Below the pieces are notes generated by a model that was not told where the DNA came from, made no database searches, and was given only the letters and a program-made list of their open reading frames with translations. Positions 25,556 to 31,561 of a DNA stretch of 45,900 bases are shown here, one piece after another. The stretch is from contig JAZQMY010000039.1 in NCBI GenBank assembly GCA_045627045.1, positions 1 to 45,900 on the forward strand, in the 5' to 3' direction. This stretch comes from SIG351 sp045627045. Its GTDB lineage: Bacteria > Bacillota > Clostridia > HGM11327. Position 1 is the stretch's first letter. Each line of letters opens with the position of its first letter. The translations under genes and the position numbers were made by a program.

Positions 25556-26818
25556 ATGAAGAAGATCACAACAGTCATCACTGTATGCATTATATTTGCA
25601 ATACTGTTTTCGCTTTGCGGATGCTCGGAATTGCCTGAAGAAACTGCAAAGCCTACCGAAAAAAACGAAGAAAATACGTTTGACGTAAAGAATACGGATG
25701 AGAAATACAAAAGGTCCGAAGCCACCTGCTCGACACGTGCAAGCTATTATTTCAGCAATGCCGACGGAGAAAAGGGGACAGAGGTTTTCTATGCCGGAGA
25801 TACACTTCCGCATAATATGGTCGACGGCGTTTGTACTGTATGCCGCTATACAGAGGGTGCTCCCGAAATCAAAGGCGACAAGGTTACATTCGGCTCATAT
25901 CCCCAGAGCGAAGTCAAGAATGAGGAACTGAAAGCGAAGCTTGATTCTCTTGCAGGTGAGCTTCCGGAAAACAAGAAAAACGCAAACTGGACTAGCTTCA
26001 AGTTTTACTATGAAGGATATAATTACAGGAATTATTCATGGTATATCGATGTTGAGCTTGAGGGCGAAAAATACAGAGGTATTTATTTTACAAAGTCACG
26101 CCCTCGTTCTACCGACAAGAATGCTTCGCAATCATTCCAGCTTTGGAACGGATACGAACAAAACACGGTATACTGGTTCAAGTATGAGCCTATCAACTGG
26201 ACGATAATCAGCCAGACAGATGACACGGCATTGATATTCTGCGACAATATTCTTGATGCTACCCAGTATTATGACAATCTTGAGGACAGAACGGATGAGA
26301 ACGGAAACGTTATTTCACCTAACAATTACGAGAACAGTTCTATCCGCAAATGGCTCAATTCAACGTTCCTGAATGCGGCCTTCACTGAATTGCAGGCTTC
26401 TCTGTATATACTTGATACTACCGTAGATAACAGCAACGAGAGTGCAAACCCGACGTCAAGACTTGAGAAATTCAATGACGGCGTTAATCCTTTCGTATGC
26501 GGCGATACGCAAGACAAGGTTTTCCTTCTTTCATACAACGAGGTTACTTCTGCAAAGCTCGGCTTTAAGACCTTTGAAGTATTTGATGATGCAAGAAAGA
26601 AGGTAACAACGGCATATGCTATTTCACAGGGCACACCTGTCCAGGGAGATTTCTATTGGACTCCGTATTACAGCAACTGGTGGCTCAGAACTCCCGACTA
26701 TGAGGACGGCAGATGCGCAAGAACGGTATATGAGTACGGCTTTGCATATCATTTCCAGGCAGTCAACTACACGAAATACGGTGTTGTACCGGCAATGACG
26801 ATCAAAACAAATTATTAA
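25556..26818 (+). CDS. Lipoprotein with DUF6273-like domain
   Basis: 420 residues. The lipobox LCGC (Cys about 22) follows a hydrophobic signal. A Cys-containing segment (ATCSTRASYYF ... GVCTVCRYTEG, about 57-100) precedes a beta-rich C-terminal domain with KYEPINWTII, NSSIRKWLNSTFLNAAFT, VFLLSYNEV and WWLRTP. These are the hallmarks of the DUF6273 family common in clostridial surface proteins. Function unknown; substrate or cell-wall binding is plausible. It is the second gene of an operon with the preceding lipoprotein, behind AAAGGAG. Confidence 0.82.
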   Translation: MKKITTVITVCIIFAILFSLCGCSELPEETAKPTEKNEENTFDVKNTDEKYKRSEATCSTRASYYFSNADGEKGTEVFYAGDTLPHNMVDGVCTVCRYTEGAPEIKGDKVTFGSYPQSEVKNEELKAKLDSLAGELPENKKNANWTSFKFYYEGYNYRNYSWYIDVELEGEKYRGIYFTKSRPRSTDKNASQSFQLWNGYEQNTVYWFKYEPINWTIISQTDDTALIFCDNILDATQYYDNLEDRTDENGNVISPNNYENSSIRKWLNSTFLNAAFTELQASLYILDTTVDNSNESANPTSRLEKFNDGVNPFVCGDTQDKVFLLSYNEVTSAKLGFKTFEVFDDARKKVTTAYAISQGTPVQGDFYWTPYYSNWWLRTPDYEDGRCARTVYEYGFAYHFQAVNYTKYGVVPAMTIKTNY

Positions 26819-26821
26819 AAC

Positions 26822-26862
26822 AAAGAGGCAGTGAAAAGTTTTCTCTGCCTCTTTTACTGTTT
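26822..26862. terminator. Bidirectional terminator between converging genes
   Basis: 10-bp stem AAAGAGGCAG/CTGCCTCTTT (26822-26831 and 26845-26854) with T-rich flanks on both strands. It separates the lipoprotein operon from the phage-type genes. Confidence 0.85.
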
Positions 26863-27449
26863 TATTCTTCCTCTTCGTCGCCTCTCGGCACATTGGAAAC
26901 GACCCTGATGCTTCCGTCTGATTTATCAGAGAGCGCCTTTGATTTCTTCTTCAGAAGATCTATTTTTGCTGTCAGGGCTTCGTCTTCAAGTCCGTTTCTT
27001 CTGTAATCGTCATATTTGATGAGCATTGAAGTCAGAGCACTCATAGCCTTGCTCTGTGTGTCCAGAAAGACCTTATATTTCTCCCAGTCCTCCTTTTTGG
27101 ACTTTTCGGTATTTTCCTCGGATGGAGGATCCATTAGCTTCTGAGCCTTAATAATGGCGGCATATTGAAGAAGAATATTCTGCCTGAGTATCTGCGCACC
27201 CGATGAGGACTCTATGAGGTCAATTATCTGCCTTGTGTCATCGGGCAGAAGACCGTTATCCGCAAGCTGACAGTCTGATGATGCTTTGTCGGCGCAGTTC
27301 AGCATATTGTCCCAAGAATCCTTTTTGGCCCAGAGGGACACTGTTCCAGGCGCAACACCGATTTCCTTGGCGATACTGCTTTTGGAGCGCTTGCCGCCGC
27401 TTTTCAGGTATAAGCCAAAGGCTATGCCTGCTTTTTCATTTCTTTTCAT
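26862..27449 (-). CDS. Phage terminase small subunit-like protein
   Basis: 195 residues from the ATG at 27447-27449 (GGGAAG upstream; the longer frame to 27476 lacks support). The N-terminus KRNEKAGIAFGLYLKSGGKR, then SSIAKEIGVAPGTVSLWAKKDSWDNM (about 25-50), is the DNA-binding helix-turn-helix of PBSX/YqaS-type terminase small subunits. The rest is helical and acidic, ending GDEEEE. TerS normally recognises phage DNA for packaging, but no large subunit, portal or capsid gene is present here. It is therefore a remnant or a protein put to another use. It lies 95 bases downstream of the repressor gene on the same strand. Confidence 0.72.
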   Translation of the reverse strand: MKRNEKAGIAFGLYLKSGGKRSKSSIAKEIGVAPGTVSLWAKKDSWDNMLNCADKASSDCQLADNGLLPDDTRQIIDLIESSSGAQILRQNILLQYAAIIKAQKLMDPPSEENTEKSKKEDWEKYKVFLDTQSKAMSALTSMLIKYDDYRRNGLEDEALTAKIDLLKKKSKALSDKSDGSIRVVSNVPRGDEEEE

Positions 27450-27544
27450 AAAAAACACTTCCCGAAAAAGATTCACTGCCCCCTTCGAGTATTATACCGT
27501 AGGAAAGAAGGAATCTTTTTGGGAAGTATGTTTTTTAAAAAATA

Positions 27545-28087
27545 TCAGAGCAATGTAACTATGCTGATCGCTTCACCTATCACTTCATCGTTCCCGGTGA
27601 GCTCATTGCTTTTTATGATTCTGATTTTATTGTCTGTGATCACACAGAGGTTTTTTCCTTCCTTGCAGTCCTTGTCCACAAGCACCCACTGATCAGTGCT
27701 TAATTTGACATAAAGCATTTCATCCTGCCTTGTCACTGCAAGAAGGTCTTTTTCTTCGGCATATGAATCGGGCTGATCGCTTTTCAGGGATTCACAGGAA
27801 TCATATTTCGGCACGATAGGCAGATAACGGAATTCCTCCGGATCCTCATGCAGATATCTGGCAGAGGACGGCGGCACATTGAAAATGTCTTCCTCTCTTC
27901 CGAAAATGTAATCTGCCGAGACGTTGAATAAGTCTGCGATTTTGAGAACTGTGTCACGCCCGGGAACTCTTTTTCCTTTTTCGTACATACAGATCATGTT
28001 TTTTGAGACGCCGATGTTTTTTCCGAGCTGCTCCTGCGTCATGGAGTTCTGCTTTCTTAATTGAATGATTATTTCGCCTATATCCAT
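27545..28087 (-). CDS. XRE-family repressor with degenerate S24-like C-terminus
   Basis: 180 residues. The N-terminal helix-turn-helix (about 5-60: IIQLRKQNSMTQEQLGKNIG, VSKNMICMYEKGKRVPG) is followed by a linker and a C-terminal beta-rich domain. That domain (LLAVTRQDEMLYVKLSTDQW, VLVDKDC, IGEAISIV) resembles the tail of LexA/CI-type repressors but lacks a clear Ser-Lys autoproteolysis pair, so it may only dimerise. It is transcribed away from a Cro-like gene across a roughly 260-base switch region, as in phage lysogeny modules. Expected targets are the operators in that region (inference). Confidence 0.82.
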   Translation of the reverse strand: MDIGEIIIQLRKQNSMTQEQLGKNIGVSKNMICMYEKGKRVPGRDTVLKIADLFNVSADYIFGREEDIFNVPPSSARYLHEDPEEFRYLPIVPKYDSCESLKSDQPDSYAEEKDLLAVTRQDEMLYVKLSTDQWVLVDKDCKEGKNLCVITDNKIRIIKSNELTGNDEVIGEAISIVTLL

Positions 28088-28132
28088 TTTTTCTTCCTGT
28101 TTGAGTGATATTTTGAACTGTTATATATATAT

Positions 28133-28160
28133 ATTATATTCAAAAAGAATATTTTTGCAA
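28133..28160 (-). promoter_or_regulatory. Promoter of the repressor gene
   Basis: Minus strand TTGCAA (28155-28160), 16 bases, TATAAT (28133-28138). Confidence 0.6.
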
Positions 28161-28269
28161 ATCTTTTTTTAACCAATCTTGCCCGATTGAATGCAAAAAA
28201 CAAAATAATGTCGGAATTTGTCGATAAAATTTAATTCAGTAATTTGAAACGCGATTTTTATATTTTTAA

Positions 28270-28298
28270 TTGACAGAGTAGGTCTCTGGGTGTATAAT
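28270..28298 (+). promoter_or_regulatory. Rightward promoter of the Cro-like operon
   Basis: Perfect TTGACA (28270-28275), 17 bases, TATAAT (28293-28298). Confidence 0.88.
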
Positions 28299-28305
28299 GT
28301 TTTAT

Positions 28306-28322
28306 GTTAACACGGGGTTAAC
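28306..28322 (+). promoter_or_regulatory. Candidate operator at the rightward start site
   Basis: Two GTTAAC palindromes (28306-28311 and 28317-28322) separated by ACGGG, spanning the expected transcription start. Binding of the divergent repressor here would block transcription. The assignment to that protein is inferred. Confidence 0.55.
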
Positions 28323-28347
28323 TTATTAAAAGAAAGAGGAGAATACA

Positions 28348-28557
28348 ATGAACACACATCCACACCAGACATTAAAAGAATTCAGACTTCAAAAGGGCTT
28401 GACGCAGGAAATGGTCGCCAACATAGTCGGGATATCAACTTCACATTACAGCAATATCGAAAACAGCAAAAGAGGTCTGAATTACAAAATAGCAAAAAGG
28501 CTTGCGGCGTGCTATTCCGTTTCGCTTGAAAACGTATTCCGAAGCATTGAGTCATGA
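28348..28557 (+). CDS. Small XRE-family (Cro-like) regulator
   Basis: 69 residues that consist almost only of a helix-turn-helix: LKEFRLQKGLTQEMVANIVG, then ISTSHYSNIENSKRGLNYKIAKRLA. A promoter and a palindromic operator lie directly upstream, and the repressor-like gene is divergent. The arrangement copies the cI/cro pair of temperate phages. The ATG follows AAAGAGGAG. It is followed after ten bases by the sigma-like regulator, probably on one transcript. Confidence 0.85.
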   Translation: MNTHPHQTLKEFRLQKGLTQEMVANIVGISTSHYSNIENSKRGLNYKIAKRLAACYSVSLENVFRSIES

Positions 28558-28567
28558 GGGAAAGACT

Positions 28568-28981
28568 ATGAGATCAGACAGAAAGAAATACATCCTGATA
28601 TGTGAGTTTTATCTGCGGAATCTGCCGTTCATCAACAGACAGCTTGAATATAAGCTCAGACTGGGCGATACTTCGCTTCCTGTGACAGTGAAAAAGCTTT
28701 ATAAGCCGATACCTTTTGCGGAAATACTATCTGTTTCAACTGTAATAAACAGAACACTTGAAGGCTTTGATGCCGAAAAGAGAAATTACATTTTTCTCCG
28801 GTACAGAAAGAATACAACGTATGAAGTAATAGGCGGCCTGATGAACAAAAGAAGAAGTACCGTGTTTCAACTGGGCACATCAATACTTGATGATATCGTG
28901 TTTGCAGTGCTGCTTGATGCGAAGGCAGGCGCATATCTCAGAAATGCAGATATGAAGTGCTATTTTCTTTCGGAAAAGTGA
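28568..28981 (+). CDS. ArpU/sigma region 4-like phage-type regulator
   Basis: 137 residues from the ATG at 28568 (GAGGGAAAG upstream). A longer frame from 28502 overlaps the Cro-like gene and is unlikely. The part EKRNYIFLRYRKNTTYEVIG, then GLMNKRRSTVFQLGTSILDD (about 80-120), looks like sigma factor region 4, as in the ArpU/RinA proteins that turn on late genes in Firmicutes phages. The N-terminal half carries no motif I recognise. No late phage operon is in the window, so its target is unknown. Confidence 0.65.
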   Translation: MRSDRKKYILICEFYLRNLPFINRQLEYKLRLGDTSLPVTVKKLYKPIPFAEILSVSTVINRTLEGFDAEKRNYIFLRYRKNTTYEVIGGLMNKRRSTVFQLGTSILDDIVFAVLLDAKAGAYLRNADMKCYFLSEK

Positions 28982-29042
28982 ATAAAAAGCACGAAAACGG
29001 GGAACATTAGTTCAGAAAAATGTAATCACAGGAGAACATTCA

Positions 29043-30062
29043 ATGCTGAACGAATTAAAAAGATGCGGCAGACAGACTGCTTATTTTCCTACGGCACCGT
29101 CGATAAGGGGAATCGGCACTGTTGCCGGTAAAAAAGAATCAAACGGACCGCTTGGAGCTTATTTTGACGTAAAGCTTACGGATTCGCTTTGCGAAAAAGA
29201 TACATGGGAAAAGGCAGAAAGAAAAATGCTTGTCGATGCGGTGGATACGGTGCTGAACAAGACGGAAACATCCGAGAATGAGATTGACAGGATCATAATG
29301 GGTGATTTGCTTAATCAGATAATCTCCGCATCATATGCGGCGTCAGAGGTGGCTATGCCTTTTACGGGGGTATATGGGGCATGCTCAACTATGGCGCTTG
29401 CGCTCGGAACGGCGGCAATGCTTGTCGATTCGGGATACTGCAGGAAAACGATAGCGGCAACGGCAAGTCATTTCTGCACAGCCGAACGTCAGTACAGGTT
29501 TCCGCTTGAAATGGGCGTTCAGAGGACTCCGTCCTCGCAGTGGACAACGACCGGAGCAGGAGCCTGTCTGATAGTGCCGCATGAGCCTGCTTTTCCGTCG
29601 ATAACGTATTTTACGAACGGCGTAGTTGTGAACTTTGACGTCAGCGATGTCAACAATATGGGCGCGGCAATGGCACCTGCGGCGGCTGAAACGTTAAGGG
29701 CACATTTTGAGGAAACGGGACGAGGTCCTGATTATTATGATGAAATAATAACGGGTGATCTCGGCCTGTACGGAAGCCGACTTCTCGAAGAGCTTCTTGA
29801 AAAAGAATTTCCGGACTTTGCCGAAAAGCATTTTGACTGCGGCTGCGAGCTTTTCAAGGGGGATAAAAGCGTCAAGGCAGGTGCAAGCGGTGCAGGTTGC
29901 TCGGCATTGTATCTCTCCAGAATATTCAGGGATATGGTGAACGGCAATGTAAAAAAAGTCCTTTTCACGGCAACGGGTGCACTTCACAGCCCTACGGCGC
30001 TGTTTCAGAAGGAAAGCATTCCCGGAATTGCTCACGCAGTGGCAATAGAAACGGAGGCGTAA
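29043..30062 (+). CDS. spoVAD: Stage V sporulation protein AD
   Basis: 339 residues, the usual length. SpoVAD has a thiolase-like fold and binds dipicolinic acid for its import into the forespore through the SpoVA channel. Family marks are GVYGACSTMALALGTAAMLV, ATASHFCTAERQYRFPLEMG, QWTTTGAGACLI, and ITGDLGLYGSRLL. The ATG follows AGGAG eight bases away. It is followed directly by spoVAE. Sigma-G control is expected from the family. The usual preceding gene, spoVAC, is not present; phage-type genes lie there instead. Confidence 0.96.
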   Translation: MLNELKRCGRQTAYFPTAPSIRGIGTVAGKKESNGPLGAYFDVKLTDSLCEKDTWEKAERKMLVDAVDTVLNKTETSENEIDRIIMGDLLNQIISASYAASEVAMPFTGVYGACSTMALALGTAAMLVDSGYCRKTIAATASHFCTAERQYRFPLEMGVQRTPSSQWTTTGAGACLIVPHEPAFPSITYFTNGVVVNFDVSDVNNMGAAMAPAAAETLRAHFEETGRGPDYYDEIITGDLGLYGSRLLEELLEKEFPDFAEKHFDCGCELFKGDKSVKAGASGAGCSALYLSRIFRDMVNGNVKKVLFTATGALHSPTALFQKESIPGIAHAVAIETEA

Positions 30063-30063
30063 A

Positions 30064-30435
30064 ATGGAGGGCGTATTGGTTTATGCAAAGGTCTTTCTTA
30101 CAGGCGGTTTACTGTGCGTTATCGCACAGATATTGCTGGATAAGACAAAAATAACATCGGGAAGAATACTTGTCGGCTATGTTGTCGCAGGTGTATTGCT
30201 TACCACGATAGGAGTATATGAGCCGATAGTTGAATTCGGAAAGGCAGGAGCCACGGTGCCGCTTCTCGGATTCGGATATTCGCTTGCAAAGGGCGTATTC
30301 AGGGCAGTTGATGAGCATGGACTTATTGGAGTCCTGACGGGTGGCGTGACAGGTACTGCGGCGGGAATCACTTCCGCAATAGTGTTCGGATATCTTTTTT
30401 CACTGATTTTTAAGCCGAAAATGAAGCATTCATAA
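30064..30435 (+). CDS. spoVAE: Stage V sporulation protein AE (SpoVAEb)
   Basis: 123 residues, about four hydrophobic helices. Matching features are FLTGGLLCVIAQILLDKTKI near the start, GVYEPIVEFGKAGATVPLLG in the middle, HGLIGVLTGG and the end LFSLIFKPK. It is a membrane component of the SpoVA channel that carries dipicolinic acid into the forespore and releases it on germination. It starts one base after the spoVAD stop, with the ribosome-binding site GGAGG lying inside spoVAD. Confidence 0.94.
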   Translation: MEGVLVYAKVFLTGGLLCVIAQILLDKTKITSGRILVGYVVAGVLLTTIGVYEPIVEFGKAGATVPLLGFGYSLAKGVFRAVDEHGLIGVLTGGVTGTAAGITSAIVFGYLFSLIFKPKMKHS

Positions 30436-30442
30436 AAAGTGA

Positions 30443-30471
30443 TTGACAATTTAAGAAAATTTGTATATAAT
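30443..30471 (+). promoter_or_regulatory. Sigma-A promoter of the orphan small gene
   Basis: TTGACA (30443-30448), 17 bases, TATAAT (30466-30471), only eight bases past the spoVAE stop. Confidence 0.85.
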
Positions 30472-30498
30472 AGACATATAAAAAACGGAGGGAAAAAT

Positions 30499-31092
30499 AT
30501 GTCATTATTGAATTTTCTTAAGAAGATAGCAAACTCAGTTGATTCAGCATCCGGCTCAAACTCAAAGCCTGCTGAACCTCATTACGACAAGAAACAGTAC
30601 ACTTTCGGAAGCTTACCGACAAATCTTGAAGAGCTCAAGGCTTTGTCAAAATCTGAGCTCAAGGATCCTTTTGAAGTCGCAGCTCTTGCAATCCTTTCAT
30701 TCAATGTGTTCCCGGAGAACAAAGAAGAATGCTACAAGATGCTTGATTACCTCAAGGGACCCAAGCCACTTCTTCCTACGGATAAGCAGTTTATTTCGGA
30801 CAGATTCATGGACGGAAAGGAGTACATTGCCCGTTCATACATGAAGGGTGCTGTTCCTTCAAACAACTACAAGCCGAATGAACCGTATGTTATCGAAGTT
30901 ATGGAAGGCGCTTACAGCCGTCAGCTGTACAGCGAGGGTTACATCACATTATTCATCCAGTCAGGCGGCGCAGACAGCCCGAGACAGATCAAACTCAGAA
31001 CAAAGCCTTCAACAGGCGAATGGTTCATCTGGGAATTCTCCGGAATCCTTATGTCAATGAGAATACCGGTATCACAGAACGAGTGGGCTTGA
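30499..31092 (+). CDS. Uncharacterised conserved-looking soluble protein
   Basis: 197 residues from the ATG at 30499, behind GGAGG. I do not recognise the family with confidence; it vaguely recalls the clostridial DUF6935 proteins. There is no signal peptide or membrane helix. An amphipathic N-terminus (MSLLNFLKKIANSVDSASG) and a polar linker precede a mixed alpha/beta body. The body has segments LKDPFEVAALAILSF, ECYKMLDYLKGPKPL, ARSYMKGAVPSNNYKPNEPY, and the tail GEWFIWEFSGILMSMRIP. It has its own vegetative promoter and terminator, so it is a single-gene unit and not part of the spore operon. The codon choice (many C-ending codons) hints at good expression. Confidence 0.8.
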   Translation: MSLLNFLKKIANSVDSASGSNSKPAEPHYDKKQYTFGSLPTNLEELKALSKSELKDPFEVAALAILSFNVFPENKEECYKMLDYLKGPKPLLPTDKQFISDRFMDGKEYIARSYMKGAVPSNNYKPNEPYVIEVMEGAYSRQLYSEGYITLFIQSGGADSPRQIKLRTKPSTGEWFIWEFSGILMSMRIPVSQNEWA

Positions 31093-31115
31093 TCAAAAAA
31101 GAAAACAGACAAGAG

Positions 31116-31149
31116 GAGAGGTTCGGTAGAAGAACCTCTCTTTTTATTT
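31116..31149 (+). terminator. Rho-independent terminator
   Basis: 9-bp stem GAGAGGTTC/GAACCTCTC (31116-31124 and 31132-31140) with a TTTTTATTTA tail. Confidence 0.9.
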
Positions 31150-31304
31150 AATGCGATATGAAACAATGATCATAAAATGAAAGAATCGGTTTTTCAACGG
31201 ATTCTTTTTGTTTTTTACGGGAAAAATGTCTTTCATGTGATAAAAATACGATAATAAAATGAAATCAACATATAAATGTCGGAAACAGTTGGTTTTTGCC
31301 AGCA

Positions 31305-31369
31305 TTTTCAACACTTTTTCCACATTTGAACGCACTTTTCAACATGTTTTCAACAACTTTGTTGAAAAC
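31305..31369. repeat. Cluster of TTTTCAACA / TTTTCCACA repeats
   Basis: Five 9-base units in 65 bases: TTTTCAACA at 31305, 31336 and 31347, TTTTCCACA at 31316, and an inverted copy TGTTGAAAA at 31360. The last two form a perfect 10-bp inverted repeat, GTTTTCAACA/TGTTGAAAAC, around a 4-base centre. TTTTCCACA fits the relaxed DnaA-box consensus TTWTNCACA; the others differ from it by one base. It lies in the 410-base gene-free stretch (31150-31561) before miaB, in which the only other things seen are the miaB promoter and hairpin. Confidence 0.65.
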
Positions 31370-31471
31370 TTTTTCGTTCGTGAAACACATTAATACTCAT
31401 GCATAAATATTTGATATTACAAAATGTTTCACACAATGCAGGAAAACTTGCATAATATATAATAATAGGGA

Positions 31472-31500
31472 TTGAAAAAGCGAGAAAAATGTGGTAAAAT
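31472..31500 (+). promoter_or_regulatory. Promoter of the miaB-mutSL-miaA operon
   Basis: TTGAAA (31472-31477), 17 bases, TAAAAT (31495-31500). A small hairpin CAGGCTT/AAGCCTG (31521-31540) lies in the leader before the ribosome-binding site. Confidence 0.6.
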
Positions 31501-31561
31501 AATATATGATTAAATTTAGGCAGGCTTTTAGGCAAGCCTGTTGGATTAAGGAGATTTTTCT

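Larger units (their letters stand above)
28088..28347. promoter_or_regulatory. Divergent switch region between repressor and Cro-like gene
   Basis: About 260 AT-rich bases with a promoter facing each way and one palindromic operator near the rightward start site (listed separately). Also visible is a run of alternating AT (28122-28138). No other gene fits here. Confidence 0.7.

Noticed and set aside
23363..29042. Complete integrative element with att sites at ssrA
   Set aside because: No integrase and no repeated ssrA 3' end were seen downstream. Only a weaker finding about a possible decayed insertion was kept.
31305..31369. Chromosomal or plasmid replication origin
   Set aside because: The repeats resemble DnaA boxes, but no dnaA, dnaN, rpmH or rep gene is near and most units deviate from the consensus.
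31346..31376. Rho-independent terminator formed by the GTTTTCAACA inverted repeat and following Ts
   Set aside because: The stem is AT-rich and there is no gene ending upstream of it that lacks a terminator, so it was treated as part of the repeat cluster.
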